This document shows, one piece after another, positions 19,984 through 34,769 of a stretch of DNA of 64,000 nt (its first letter is position 1; each line of letters starts with the position of its first letter). The position numbers were made by a program, and so were the translations under genes. The notes beneath the pieces were generated by a model. It ran no database searches and was not told the DNA's origin. It saw nothing but the letters and a program-made list of their open reading frames with translations. Source of the DNA: Diprion similis (taxonomy: Eukaryota > Arthropoda > Insecta > Hymenoptera > Diprionidae). The stretch lies in contig NC_060108.1 of the NCBI RefSeq assembly GCF_021155765.1, positions 16,207,025-16,271,024 on the forward strand, given 5' to 3'.

Positions 19984-22900
19984 ATGGGGCTTTTCTCAAA
20001 TTCACCGTTTGACGCTGACGTTGGTAAGAGTTCATCTACCCCTCCCAAACTTAATTTAACTTTCCTTGGACGTTAATCATATATATCGCATTTAGAAGCA
20101 CTACTTTTCCTTGCAAGATATTCCACGTGACTCGTTTCTATCGCTAAAACGCTATTATTGCGTACGAGCATCAAACGCCTCAATAAATCCATCTGATTTC
20201 TCCCCCTTTTGCATTCAATCAGTTATTAGTCAATCGAGTTCGTTGATCAACTATTTTCCTTAATGTGTCGAAACTCGGTGAAAATTTTTCATTATATAGA
20301 CTCTAATAGCGTCCCTAATCACTTATGTTTTCCATAGCAAACAAAAAATACCAGATGATTCGGTGAAATGCAATAGTTAATCTGTATTTGTTAATATCAT
20401 GTTGCATTGCAGAGAAGGCAACCAATGAGAAAAATACGTCTGAAGAATGGGGATTGATAATGGATATATGCGACAAAGTAGGCAACTCTAGCCAGAACGC
20501 TAAAGATTGTCTTCGCTCCATTGTCAGGAGGTTAAATGCTCAAGATCCACACATTGTTATGCAAGCTGTAACTGTTAGTATCCGTTCTTTCTAAATAAGT
20601 ACCAAAGAACAATATATATTTCAGATTATCTAGGGAACACGAATATACCTTTCATAATTTTAAATCTTTGAACTTTATTATAAAAAATAGCTGTTGGATG
20701 CTTGCGCGAGCAACTGTGGAAAGACATTTCACTTGGAAATAGCATCCAGAGATTTTGAAGGCGAATTGAGAAGGTTGATAGCCCGTTGTCAACCAAAAGT
20801 AGCGGAAAAGCTAAAATCACTATTGAAGAAATGGGCTGAAGGAGATTTTAAGACGGATCCACAACTTAATTTGATTCCTAGTTTATACAACAAATTAAAG
20901 AGCGAGGGCTTGGATTTCTCATCTGTCCCAGATATGGTGAGAAACATTATAGCTTAAGATCACATTTACTAACTTGACTTTGGAGACCTGGTTATGAAGT
21001 TGTGTGATGCATACTACAATGTACACTGATAATTAATGACAAAAGCAGTATTGAGAAAAGGTTTTATCTTTGTGGATTTACGTGTGTACTGAGAGTTCAA
21101 TTTCATTAGATAACATATCTGTATAACGAATGAAGCATATTTTTATTTTTGCAGCTGATTTGAATTCTGAACTAATTGATCGGTTTTATTTGTTTTCAAT
21201 TTTCACATAACATAAATGTAATATATAAATTATTCATCCAGATGCACTGAAATATAAGTACACACAGATATATAAGCCGACAGTAAATGTTGCGTACTTA
21301 CAACTGATAATATTATACATACATTGAAATTGACATCGCTTTGAAACTGCTTAAGCTATTCAAACCTATTTGGTGTCAATAATACGGAACGATCATAACT
21401 GGCAGATCACATTTTTTTTTAACTACAAACATTCATACGTAATTAAAATCTTTCAGCCTAAACAGACCGTTATCAGTAGAGATCCGAACGTTGTAACAAA
21501 TTCTCAGGAAGAAGAAGATATTGCAAAAGGTAAGTAATAGTTGTATTGGTCATAGCAGAACAGTTGCATATCACTATTTTCCTAATTTATCATTACTTTT
21601 TTGAAATAAAAATTAATCATAACTCTTATTACATGTTTTTTTGTCTTCGTTTTTTACTACCAGCAATAGAACTTTCGTTAAAAGAGAACAAACAACATCA
21701 TCATTCTACCATCTCGCACAGTTCACCATCGGCAAAGAAGTCTAGCAGTTTATATCCCAGTGTCAGTACAGCGTTGAGTTCAGCTAGTAGTACAGATGGA
21801 AGAAAAGTTCGAGCTCTGTACGATTTTGAGGCAGCTGAAGATAATGAGCTCACATTTCTAGCTGGGGAAATAAGTAGGTATCCTTAAGCTTGATTCATAT
21901 TTCAATGAAAGTTCTTTGTTGATTGTTATTCTGACTCTCTTACAGTTCACATTCTCGATGATACCGATCCGAATTGGTGGAAAGGAACAAATCACAGAGG
22001 AGAAGGCTTGTTTCCATCTAATTTTGTCACAGCGGATTTATCCGTTGAACCTGAACAATTTACAAGTAAGAAACACCCTGAATCAAGATCACAGAGAAAC
22101 CATTGCTGATTTGCTGTTAATACTTTCAACTTTATCTTTATAGAACTGGAACACGGCAATAAAAAGTCCGTGCAATTTGCGGAGGAAGTTGAAGTGAAGA
22201 CGGTCAAACATGAGCCAGAGATAATCGAGGTTGAAATTGATGAACCTAAAATGGACCGACTTCTCCACCTGCTGCATGAGGCTGACCCTGAGTGCGATTC
22301 GACTGACACGCAGGAAATGTTAGATTTGGAAGGTGCAGAAGTTGTCTACAATATTTTTCACTTCATTCTCATATTAATAATTTTTTAAACATCGAATGTT
22401 TTGCATCTTTTCCAGAACAAGTTACAGCTATGGGACCACTTATAGATGCAGCTCTGGAGAAGGTCGATAGGCGACATGCCCAACTAACGCAATTAAGCTC
22501 GGACCTGGTGGATGCTCTCAATCTGTATCACACGTTAATGAGGGAACCGCCACCCCCGACCCCGACGAATTACACGTTACCAAAAATGCCTCCAACCCAC
22601 GTCAATGCTTACCAATTTCCAAACCAAGGACCGCCTCCACCTCTCGTTAGTATCTCATCCTCAATCGCAGTTTTCTCTTTCAATACTTAACTGCTATGAA
22701 GACATACTGAGAAGGTTGAAACGTCCTATTGTCAAATGAAAACCGGTGAATGCAAAAAGGAGCTGCTTACCTGCGCAATTAATAATATTCATCTAGCACT
22801 TGACTTCACTAATTTACATTTTGTAGATGTACAATGGCATGCCTCAGCAGCCTTCATTCAACACAGCGGGTATGCCTCCAGGAGCATATCCACCTGGTAT

Positions 22901-23288
22901 ACCCGGGAACGAATACATGGGTCCCGGAAACATGGGAAACGTGAATTTACCGCGTTTTCACATGCAGCCTGGCCCGCCACCGTCTGGTCATCCTCAGGGC
23001 CCACCACCACCTGGGCCTGATCGAACAAATCTACCTTATCCTCAACAAGGGTAATATAATACTCTCTTTTTTCCTAATATTTTCTGTACATGAATTGTGC
23101 GAATTCTAAAGTTTTCGTGTAATTTCTTGGTAGTATCATTTTGCCATCTGTGTATACTTACAAAAAATTTCCCAAACAGCTTTCCACCACAAGGAGGTCC
23201 TGCAGGAGGTTCTTATGCTGGGCCACCAGGGCCTCCAGTCAATCAACAACCTCAATATGCTCCTCCAAATGGACAGCATATGATGTAA
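19984..23288 (+). CDS. Stam: Signal-transducing adaptor molecule (ESCRT-0 subunit), 533 aa
   Basis: Ten coding exons: 19984-20023, 20413-20573, 20691-20936, 21457-21529, 21664-21873, 21946-22065, 22144-22332, 22416-22645, 22827-23050, 23180-23288; product 533 aa. Domains in order: VHS (1 to about 140: [27 protein letters not shown]), a ubiquitin-interacting motif ([12 protein letters not shown], about 169-181) and SH3 (about 220-275: [28 protein letters not shown]). A coiled-coil/GAT region that pairs with Hrs follows, then a long Pro/Gly/Gln-rich tail. The family forms ESCRT-0 with Hrs on endosomes and sorts ubiquitinated receptors. A long 3' UTR follows. Confidence 0.95.
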
Positions 23289-26200
23289 GCAAAGATGTAA
23301 TACGACGTTCCAAAAAAATTCCCTCGTACTCTACTCAAGTTGTATAATATTATTATCATGAAGATTATTATTATTATTACTATCATTATTACCATTATTT
23401 AAATACGTGCGCCCAATGTAGTCAGAAAGCCTGGGTTTCGATATTCAAATCAAAGACTTATATGTTGATTTTGTTTTCGTATTTTGTTGCCTTAAGATTT
23501 TAGTTCAGGTTCCGTTTTAAAATGTCTGACTTTGTGTTTTTTTAATAAATGCATATTGCATTAGTTATGTATCTGCCTATTACTGTATACATTAGATTTT
23601 GGCTTAAACTTATAATTATTTTTATTTGCAACATCAAATTTACAACACCACGTACATTATTGTCGGAACTGTGAAGAATAATATTTTCGAATATTTTGAA
23701 TACAAAGTGAACCGTTTCGGAAGACAATGGCGGTAATACTATACCTAATTAATTTCAAATGCGAACAAATAGACCTTGAAGATCATACCGATACCTAATT
23801 TATCCCACGGTCCTATGTGATATGAAAATTGTCATAGGCAGGAAACTGAAGTAAACGACAGAAGTTAAATACGTTGAACGGACGAATAATTATTATTTAA
23901 CTTCGTATGTTGCTGTAATTTATTAATACTATTATTATAATTATGTTCCATATTAAAAAATAGGAGATGAAAGTTGGTAAAGCTTCTGTTGCTTACTTAA
24001 GTTAGTTTTAAAGCGTATACAAACCACAAGAGGCTTGGTCGCCTGATACTGTATAAAAAAAAATTATGTAATAATCAATATATTAAAATGGATTGATGGC
24101 AGTTATGTGGAAATGTATGCTGGTTGCGTCTAGTCTGAAGTTTGTCCGATGCTTAATCTTTTTTTTCTTTGTGATAATGTACAATCGTCGCGGTGAACGC
24201 TTGGCTGGAATTGTTTACGATCTATCTGAGAGGGTATAACACAATGATGACAGTGAAATCGATTAATTAAAAATGGAAACTAAGACAAAGACTGAACTAT
24301 CTTTTATCGAGAGTTTCCTTGCAAACATCAAAGCCAGTCAGCCAAGTCAAGTGATTGCAATTTCAGCTAATAGATAATATATGCATTTCCTATTGTAAGA
24401 AAAGAGCCTGTTGCAATAAAATGAAGCTAGTTCAAGTGCAGAAATCTCACTTTAAAGTAACAATCACACATGCATACACACATACATACATATATATATT
24501 TTGAGAAAATTACGACTTTGGTGTAAGTGTCGTGTTTTTGTAAGTACTTGGTATAATATGTAAATTATAAATAAAAAACAGTGAACATAAGTCCTTATAA
24601 GTTACAAGTTAATGTAAACGATACTATAAAATGTATACCTATGTTACGTTGCCATTGAATTACAATTATTTACGTAAATCTTTTCACATCTATTTCCTTT
24701 GAACAGATTTCCGCCGTGTTAGTTATTATCTGAACTTTTCAAATGCCTAATCTCCCCGATCTCCCTTGCGGTTATGAATAATGAATGATTAGACAATACT
24801 ATTGTTGCCCACAGAATAATAACAAACACTTTATCTCGACAATGACATTTATGTATTTGATTCATCCTATTATTTGCCCTTGGCATTTGCTGTAAAGACG
24901 TCAGAAAGGATTCATCGCTATTGCAATACGGATTTTGATGATAAAATCACCAGATTTTCGAATCATCGAAATTCGTTGTAAATTATATAATACGTAGAAA
25001 AAAATATTCAATCACTGTAAAAACCATATAGCGTGGTTATGCTGAATATGTATATAACGTGAGTGATACCGTGGGTAATTGAAATGCTTGATATATCACA
25101 TACACCTGAACTCTCGATTATATTGTTAATTGGGAAATTTGCGACTATTTTATGAGGTGTTTTAAATGCACCTGACCTTCACGAGTATTATTTACATATT
25201 TATATCCATCACGAGGTAGAAACTGATGCAACCACGTAATATCGTCCATCTCGGTGAAAGTGGGAATTCAATCGAACAGAAATAAGACTCTTCAAATTTA
25301 GTTAACTAAACATCTCAACAGCAGTGTAATGCGAATAAAAGTTCAGCGTTTCTTTCGATTACGAAATCATTTCAATGCAATGAATTATACGCGGCTGCTC
25401 GACCTTAGTACCTTGAAATTTAAGTAAGTTTTCAAGTAATATTGTATAGAACATCGTGTTATCGACGCACGCACCATGGACTGAATGTAAATATTTTCAT
25501 ACACATCTTGATTCGAACATTCGAACATTTTGTTCTGAACAAACGCTATCTACTGGATCGTTCAAGGTACACCTTGACATTTGTTTTGCTCCAATGATCA
25601 ATGCCAACCGATCATCATTCCCGGAGATCTGGACCGGGTCTTCAAAACCCGAATGAATTGCCCAACTCGTGATCATCGCTGCACACACGCGTACGTATTC
25701 AAATTTCACATTCAAACGTTGAACGCTGCGTATAGATACGTGTGTAGATCGTTGCATAACGATCTATAAAGATCAAGTAAACAGGTTCAAGTCGATATAT
25801 CCGCGAACACAGGTAGAAAATTTTAACGTCTTCCAACATTCGCATGAATTTGGGAATGTAAATTATTGTAGTAGAAATATTTCATCTAAACACAGCGAAA
25901 AAACGTCGCATTTCTTTAAGTTGTACAGATTGAGAATTTTTTGGTACAGAATTACTTGCAATCAAAAATCTTACAAACTTTCGAACAACCTTCGAGAAAC
26001 CTTCTGTATCATCAATATTCCCAAACGAATGTAGGTAATTCTATAGAATTCTCTTAACTAATGAGATATGTACAAAAATTATCTGCAAGTGTTCCGTTTG
26101 TGTTCTATTAGATCGTCGAGACGGTTAAATTTCAACCGAAATTACTCTGTCGATATGAACATGAAGTAATTTAATCTCCTAATTCCTTTTAATCGAATAG

Positions 26201-29200
26201 CAGCAGAATCGAGGCCCTTGGATTTCAAGGCGGCTCCAGATATTTCGCAGAAACATTTTGGACAAACACTGATTTCAAACTTGCGGCACATTCGTGTATA
26301 CGTATACGTATCCCTATACCCGTTAAAAGCATTACGAATGTGTGTAAGTTCGAGACGATTTATATCAAGTATTGAGAAATATATGAACAGATTTATATTC
26401 AAAATAGTCATATGCATAGCCTAGATGACGTCTCTGGCGCCTGTAATAAACGCCGTATATCGGCACCCTTTCGCAAAGAATGTGGGCTGAGCAAGGATTG
26501 GGTTACTGATTTGAAAACGAAAAAAGAGAATAAAAAAACGATCGTGTCAATAAAATGCGGTCGTAACTCGAACGACTGTGGCACAATTGGTTTGAATGAA
26601 TATTCTAGGGCTGCATTATGACTAGGCGATAGGAATTCAGACAGCAAGAAAGGAAAGGGAAGGCAACCGGACTCGTAAGTTTAAACACAGGACTCAAGGC
26701 GTCTCACGCAATATCGAAATATTTAGGCAGGAAAAAAGCGAAATCTTCCATATTCATACGAACGTACAGTGTAAGGTATAACGTATGATAATTGCAGGTA
26801 TTGCATTGCGCCGAAAATGATGATGAACTTGTCAAAATTCCATGTCCATCCCTGTTTACAAGAGTAAAAAAAACGAGAATGGCTGCAATTTTTATCTACG
26901 CTACACCAACGATATAGGCAATGCTATACTGGCTGAGATGATGTGAATTTTTATTCCTAATTTCTCACGTGCTAGTCTGAAGCATTCACGACCTTCTCTC
27001 ATCCAATCGCTACGCATTTCAGCTCTAAGGTTGCGAAGCTGACGATGTATTTATTACGGCCTTTTTCTCATTCTCACTTGCAATGCTTAATGACCGTTTG
27101 TATCACAGATGTAAAGTGCACTTCGGGAGCCCTGACCTCCCTCGCCGCGATAGTTGCACCATCACATGAATCACAATAGTGTACAATCTTGATTTTCGTT
27201 GTCTACGATTTTCTCGAGATATACCGCAGATTAAATAATTGTCAAGTACATGGAACGGAAAAAAATTTCACATTGCAAGGAAAACCAAGTTTTTAATCAT
27301 GTCCGGAACATCTCAAAATCGGTCAAAAAGTATTTCTTTACTTAAATAAGGGCATTTTGAGTAAATATTTCCATTTTAAAGTGAACGGGTTAACGTGCTA
27401 ATGTGTTTCATTCAAACCCAATGCAAGTACTTGTGCTGCCGTGGATTTTTCCACGTAGATCATTTATTTTCCAAAACAAATCCGAAAATCTAAAAACATT
27501 TTCGGTCCCATCTGTCACGTCTTTTAATATTTGTCGTTTGCAGTTAATTATACGTGTACACAAACGTTTCTATGAATAAGTCTTCCGTGTTTATCGATTA
27601 TAAAAGCATTATAATCACAGGTCGTGTTCACTGATGTAAATTTGTCGTTTCGAGATACAAAGTCAACAAGAATTATAGCCTCTAGTGGTTTGTTCAATAA
27701 TTTAAAGTAGCAGTGTTCTACACCGTATTTAAATTGTCTTCCTTGCTGTACTTAAATATAAAATAATAATATTTACCCAATGAAATAAAATCCAAACGGA
27801 AACTTATACCGTAGTACGAAAATTACAAGAGTGGATAACGAAATAAATTCAGATGGAAGACACCTCTGTGAATGCTTGCGTGTCTTCAGTCGCGCTTCGT
27901 CATTGGCTTCGAATTTCTCTCCAAGTTGTAGATATTTACATGTTAAATTCTTCTCTAATCGTATACACGTAATGACCCAAAAGATGTATGAAAAAAAAAA
28001 AAAAATCTCGCGTGTTTCTACGAAGCGTTTTATGTCACTTTACGATCCTCCTCATCACGATACTGCAGACTCTTTCCTCAAACTCATTTCAAATTCAAGG
28101 GCACAATTTAAGCACGGATTCACTCATTTTCGGTCTTTGGTCTCCGGCCTCCGGATCTCAAAACGTTTTGACCTTCGCGGATGATTCGCGCGTGTTCGCG
28201 AGAGGTAATTATCTGTCTCAATTCAGAGATCAATTATAGTTTCACGGTAATGCCCTCCTCCTCGTTTATATCCCTAAACGAAGAGAAAAAATAACACGAG
28301 GAAGAATGGAGGAATAAAAAATGGTCATTCGGCATAAAAATGAGAAATAATCGATCGAGAATATGAGAAGCCGAATGAAGATAGAGAGCGTTGACCAGGT
28401 ACGAGTGTAAAAAATATGTTTACAGGTGGAATGAAAAGTTTAAAGAGCGGCTTGATGTGTCGGAACTTTGATAATTGAGGAAGATGAGAAAAAAAAAAAC
28501 AGAACGCCCGAGGCAAATGTGCACCCACGTGAAGTAAAAAGAAAATTTTTGGACCTTGACTGAACAAGCTATACCTATAGATATTGATTGCGCAGCATTC
28601 TTGAATGTTTTTCCAAAGTTTTTGAGATTTTATTTATACATCCCCGAATGCCGAATGACTCTTGCAGCCCGGGTATATAACATGTGTATGTGGTACAGGT
28701 ACATACATAACGTATCATGTACTGTAAGATCGCGTGACCAGATTTAAGATTTTATTATAGAAATATATATCATAGTCACTGAGAGCCTTGGGATCATCAG
28801 GTGGCTCGGAGTCAGGAATGAAACGAATCTTTAACGTCGTCCTTAAAACCGAAAATTGCAAAACACTCGAACCGAGACCGATCTATATAAAACACACGTC
28901 GACATACACATTGTATATGTTACGTGCACCATTCTGCACTAATTCCCACCGTTGAAACTATGTATCTATAACGACTTGTTACTTTATCTCAAGGCTGATC
29001 GAAATATCAAATTCGACGTGTAGGCATTTTGTGATGCGTCTAGACGAGGCCTGCTCGGTATAAGTGCAATTAGGTAAGAAGGCACCCGCCTATATCCTTG
29101 ACCGATCAAATCAGTAAGACGGATTTGATACATTGAAAGTACCGAAATTTAGATCAATGAGACGGACTCGATACGTCTAACGTGAGGTATAAGATAAAAA

Positions 29201-32200
29201 TTTAGTCCAGTCAAAACAGATGAGGTAATAATAGCTGGGTGGCTTGTCGACATATTTCTTTTCAACTAACAATCAGATCAAGCCCTTTTACGCCCGCAGT
29301 GCCGATTACAGAATAATAAAGTCATTAAATGAATTTCAATGCCTTGATATAGAATGTCCGGATCAGAAATAGTTCATTGAAAATCAACGCCTATTGCGAT
29401 AAATCATAAATAGATCCCTAAAACGCTCGCAATTAACTTTAAATTTTATTATAAGTATATCCTACAGGTTGCACACGGGGTATGAGAGTATTACCAGCTC
29501 ATCTTGCCTACGAGTTTCGTTCATTCTCGTTTCGCAATTCCACACAACGAACGTGCGACTTCTCTTGAGCAATTTTCACGTGATGCATGCATACGTACAC
29601 GGTTACCGTGTACATATAAATAATGTAACTCTGTACGACGTACCGGCAGAATTATTCACTATTTATCCGAATGTAAAAATTATTCCACCTCCGCAATACC
29701 GCCGTGTGAAACGGTCGCAATATAATGTCAAATGCAAGAGTTATTTGCACAAAGAAAATAATATTTATACGTATAGCTCGTGGATACACACATATATATA
29801 ATGAATATCTATTATCTATGGATGGGTATCTTTAAAACAAAAGCGGTGATATATCGTTCTTTGAAATATCAATATATTACGATGGTAGAAGCAAAGAATG
29901 GAAAAGGAAACACTCACACGTCGACTGAGGCGCATTCAATTTCTCTGCCAGTGCAAACCTGCTGGCAAAAATGAATAATAAGACTGAAAGAACTTGGATC
30001 AGAAGTCAGTCCGAAAAAATAGCATAATGAATATTAAAGTCGTTCGTATAAATACACATACCCGAAAGATCGATAGCGATGATTGGAGAACTGCGAGTGA
30101 CCCGTGGAGATGATAAATGGGGACAAGCGAACTGCAGGCTAGGATCGCGTGAAAGATCAAAAACACTTTGCATTGTAGCCAATTAAATCCAGCTGCACCT
30201 CGGCAGCTCGTCACACTATCATTCTCGGCGATTATTCTTACCCTCGTGCAACACGATATACATTAGACCTATATTATTCACCGGCAATTAAGGTGACATC
30301 CTTTTCCTCGTGTAACGACATCATACGTATTATATATGATATAGCTACCACTTTGCCGTCTACGATGTTGATTTCATTCTACAACGATGGGAATTCCGAG
30401 ACTCAAAAATGTCATATGAGAAACTTTTTTTTTTACCCACCGTCTTTGCACAAGTGCAAGAAAAGTCAGTGTGGAGTAAAAATTTTATTTGCAATCCGAC
30501 GCCATAAAGTTAATGTATAAGTAAAAGCCACTCATACTTTTTTTTCTTGATTCATCTCAAATTTTTTTCACCTACGATCCAAACGGTATGTTATTGAACA
30601 GAAGAGATGTTACGATACTTTGAAAATTTTTAAAAGTTGAACGCCCATCTTCGTAGGCACTATACCCATGTGACTTCAATGAAATCAAGAGTGCATTTTT
30701 CGAATAAATTGGGATCATCAACCCCTTAAGCAGTGAGAAAAATTCCACTGTTGTGCGTTGTTGCGTTGATACAGAAAAGATCAAACGTCATGCGGTGTTA
30801 TGAATTTGAGTAATTTGCGAGTACAAAAATGGAAAACTATAGAGCTGTAACGGATAGGCGGGTGGTTGACATTGGGTATACTATACCCGACTAGCTGTTC
30901 GGCTTAAATCACGCATACTGGTTAGTATGAATGGTGAAAGTTGAGTTAGCGCATCCTCAAGGTTACAAAAGTGCCTTAGAGGTGATTATATCTACGCTAT
31001 TATAATATGACGCCTTCGCGAAGCAAATTCTACATGCGGATCAACCTGATCCTACGTCCTTAGGAGGTATATCCGCAGGATATAACTATCAGGAAAGATC
31101 GCTGCATAATGAGGGAAAATATCGAGAGTCTCGATGCAGGTTTGTGCCATCTGCATATTGATCGGCGTTGCATGATAATCGGTTACCGTGCTTTCTTATG
31201 ACTGCGAAATTTTCGCGAATGCACATTTTATCACCGAAATTTCACAGGTGTGCAAACGGATCAATTACACGGTGTTATATCGACGTGTGCGTACAAGTTA
31301 CGCGTAAAAATGTACACATCAATTACGCACGCGCATTATTACGCCTTTGCAAACATTCCATGCCTTGCGCTTGAACCAAAGAAGGTTTAAATTTATTCTG
31401 CACATTTTTTTGTCATTTTTTTCTCCACCCGCAGCTGCACGGAGTGAATTGATGTCACCAACTTCGGAGTAGGTATTACACGAAATTAAATATTCAAAAA
31501 AGGCAAGAGCAATAATAACGGCATCGTTTCGTTCGTGCCGCGCTTATAATCAAACTTATCTTATATTCTCAGATTATATATCTTGCGGTTTTTATTTAAT
31601 ATTATTTACCGGCCTGTGTATATATATAGGTGATAAAGCATATAACATATGTGCACATTCGGGACTGCATCATACCTATACGTGATATTAGAGGCGTGTG
31701 TTTTGCAGAACAGCTATTACAATTAGTCTTCGATTTTCTAGATTACTACTTGCACTCTGAATCTCCATACTATAAACTTTTTTTTTTCAATCATTAATAA
31801 ACAGTATCTGCAGGAGAAGCGAGTAACTAACATATTCGTTAATCAAAATTCTGCAAGAAGTGACGCGTAGATACGGTTGCAAAATTTTCAACCGGATAAA
31901 AATGATCGTAACCGGTTGTATACTTCAAAAACATGAACTGCAAATTTGGATCTCAATTTGAAAATCCATGGTATTTTCACGATAAGATCAAGGTTGTATA
32001 TACGGATAATTCTAATCCTACGGTTAAATTTCCCATACAACACGCTTTAAGAATTGGAAAATTTTTAGTTCAAGCTTATACTTGAACAATAAGATCAGCT
32101 GGATCTGAAGATCAGTGATCCGCACGGTGAATTACGTAGGTATGTATGTACACCCAAGATTCGAGACAATCGTGAATTTCTATAATCCATCTTGTATATA

Positions 32201-34411
32201 CGAGCTGGACCGCAGGTAACGTGGCAGAATAAATATAAGTTGAAGCACCTGAACAATTAGCAGGATGGACTTTTTAAGTGCCGACCGTCACCGTCTCGCT
32301 GAATAAAATCGTTACAAGTTGACGTAATTTTTGGCTTTACCGTGTAACGCAGGTGACTCTGGAGGACGGAGGTGTTCCTATTAGGCAGCGTGCGTGCATG
32401 CGAGTCGGATCCCCGTCCGTGGCGTGTACTTGTAGAGACTTTGAAGCGAGAGGTGTAGTTGAAAACGAAAGTTCCTTGACCATCTTATTCACAGACGAAC
32501 TGACACAGGCACGTGACGTTCCTGCAGAAACGCAACATAAACGCGAATCGGACACTTGAAAGAAACATGCGCGTAATATCAAGTCTCTCGTCGCTTATGT
32601 TGCAGGTTCAGCCAGTATAACACGCCTTCCCTTCCCCGGGAAATCTGGGCCAAATACACGCCGTTGACACACTCAGAGTGGACGCACCTCTCGAGATAAA
32701 TCACAACATCAACAAATTGCAGCTACCTCGCATTATAACGTATACATATACGCCTATACACATGTATACATATATACCCACACACATATATAACGAGTTT
32801 CACTTTATTCGTTATCGACCGTTTAATACCCACGCTCTAACTATTATGTGTTCTCCGACATTTTTCAACGTTTATTATTAGGTGTTTTGGCGAACGGGAT
32901 TCGGAGGAAGAAGAAGCCCGTTCTCGAATGGTTAAAACAGGATTGATATCGCAGGTCCTAAATACCTCTACAGTTGACATGGTTTTCCTCTTAATTCTAT
33001 ACAAGTAGATACTGCAATATTCAATAAAACTCAAACTTCGATAATACCTTGCGTTTACTATAGCGTGTAATTTGCACGTAGAAGCAAATATGGAATCCCA
33101 AACTTGAGCCTCGTGTCGAGAAGACTCAAAATGGGTAATGAAGATCTTTGATATCTAAATTTATACAAGATCCATATTTATCTCGCGACGACAGGGGGGT
33201 ATGATCCTAAAAATAGTCTCACCATTGCTGCATGCCGCTTTCTTTCGGCTTAAGTCCGTTTGATACGTGCCTAGATATGACAGAGAAAATCCCCATTAAC
33301 GATGAGAAGAAGGTTTAATTCGGATTGACGGCTCGCGCCCGAGGGAAAGCGTCCTGAGCGTTGTTACCAACCGGTAATCGTTACAATCCGTTTTTGAAAA
33401 GAATGTTTTTCCTTCTCGCCGAGTCGACCTCGCTGCGAAGATCGACGTAGAGTTTCGAATTAGGGCATCGCCGTAAGTAATTTTCTTTCGACACTGGGCA
33501 TCCCCGACCTTAGAACCCAGTGACGCCAAGCTCGTTACAGAACAATCCAAATTCTTTTCGGAATGAAATGTAGTAGCCCTGCAGGTGCAGCCTACGATGG
33601 TTCAATTTTTTTTATCTTTTTTATCGTTTTAACAAGGCGCCAGTCGAAAAATTTGTGACGAATACTAAACAAAAAAAAAAAAAACTTGTCTTAAAACCTG
33701 GAAAAAGTAGGAAAATATTTAGAGGTCTAAATATTTTATGTATTGGCTTTTATTCTTCTTCTTTTTTATCGTGGTCCAATTATTTCTTCACCAAAAAACA
33801 ACAAATTGCGACTAACAATCCCGCAGTTGGCTGTGCTGGTCTTTTACCCGACAGATTAATAATCTCGGAAAAATTTGGATAGCAATTTTTGTTTATTACC
33901 AAAAAAAGAGTATGACATCACCCTCATTTCTCTATTTCGTTTTCAGTACTGATTTTTGTAAACAATTATAAATTTGACCACTATACGAAAGAAATAAATT
34001 AATATATACAGATATATACACATACGTGATGCATTAAATAATTTTTAAGAAATTGAAATATATTACAATAATTGGTATCGATCTCTAAATATTTTCCCAC
34101 TTCTTCCAGGTTTTACGACAATCTTTTTATCAGTATCTGTCACAAGTTTTTCCAGTGGCAGTGTAAAGAAAAAATTAAAAAAAAGAGCCACCCCAGCACA
34201 GCCGCGAAGCAGGTCCGGGTAATTCACTGGAATCGGAGCCTCGTCTTAAGGTCACCGCAAATCGCATCCCGTCGCATTGCATTCGAGGGAAAAAAAGGCA
34301 AGGCGATGTTCGTCGACGGAAGGTGGGACGTACTTGGCTGGTTCCCGAGTTCCGAACTATCCCGCAATCCGCGGTGGGAGATGAGCGGTGATTGGAGAGG
34401 GTAACTTTTTC
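23289..34411. other. STAM 3' UTR, then about 10 kb without recognisable genes
   Basis: The first ~1.1 kb is likely STAM 3' UTR, with an AATAAA at about 24416. From there to 34.4 kb the DNA is AT-rich, with scattered short open frames that show no family resemblance, no consistent splice structure and no coding-like composition. Short palindromic TACGTATACGTA (about 26297-26308) and TA/CA simple repeats (about 32740-32795) occur. It may hold enhancers or noncoding transcripts, which cannot be judged here. Confidence 0.5.
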
Positions 34412-34533
34412 TATATAACCTGTCGCTCGGCCGGCAGTCTCTTCATAATCTAACAGTTATATATACAGTACGAAACACATTCACGGTGCAGTTTTCGTCG
34501 AGGAATCAGTTGCTTACTCATCCCTTGAACAAG
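34412..34533 (+). promoter_or_regulatory. TATA promoter and noncoding exon 1 of the C-type lectin gene
   Basis: TATATAA at 34412-34418 is followed 20-25 bp later by an initiator-like GGCAGTC (CAGT at 34435-34438). A leader exon would run to the AAG|GTAACC donor at 34533/34534. The next acceptor (TTCTTTCAG) ends at 34769, immediately before the start codon. A TATA box fits a regulated, tissue- or stage-specific secreted product. Inferred from motifs and spacing. Confidence 0.6.
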
Positions 34534-34769
34534 GTAACCTGCAGTATTTTAACTCGAGAACTTTCACTAGCCGCTTTCGTTACCCGGCGTTAAACTCCCC
34601 GTTTTACGTATATATATATAATATCACACGATTCTCTGCACAGTCGTATTAAGGATAGTCAAAGTATCGTTGTTACCATCTTTCAATCGACGCTCTCGCC
34701 TCTGTTCGATTTCGAACGACAGTTTTTTTTTCCAATCCTTGGTTTCCCCTTTTCACAATTTTCTTTCAG

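Noticed and set aside
26290-26310. TACGTATACGTA palindrome as a possible origin or operator
   Set aside because: Short alternating pyrimidine-purine repeats are common in AT-rich insect DNA, and nothing nearby supports a function.
24400-34400. Search for CRISPR arrays, tRNA genes, rRNA or intact transposons in the gene-poor block
   Set aside because: No spaced direct repeats, tRNA A/B-box pairs, rRNA blocks, transposase or reverse-transcriptase frames were recognised by eye.
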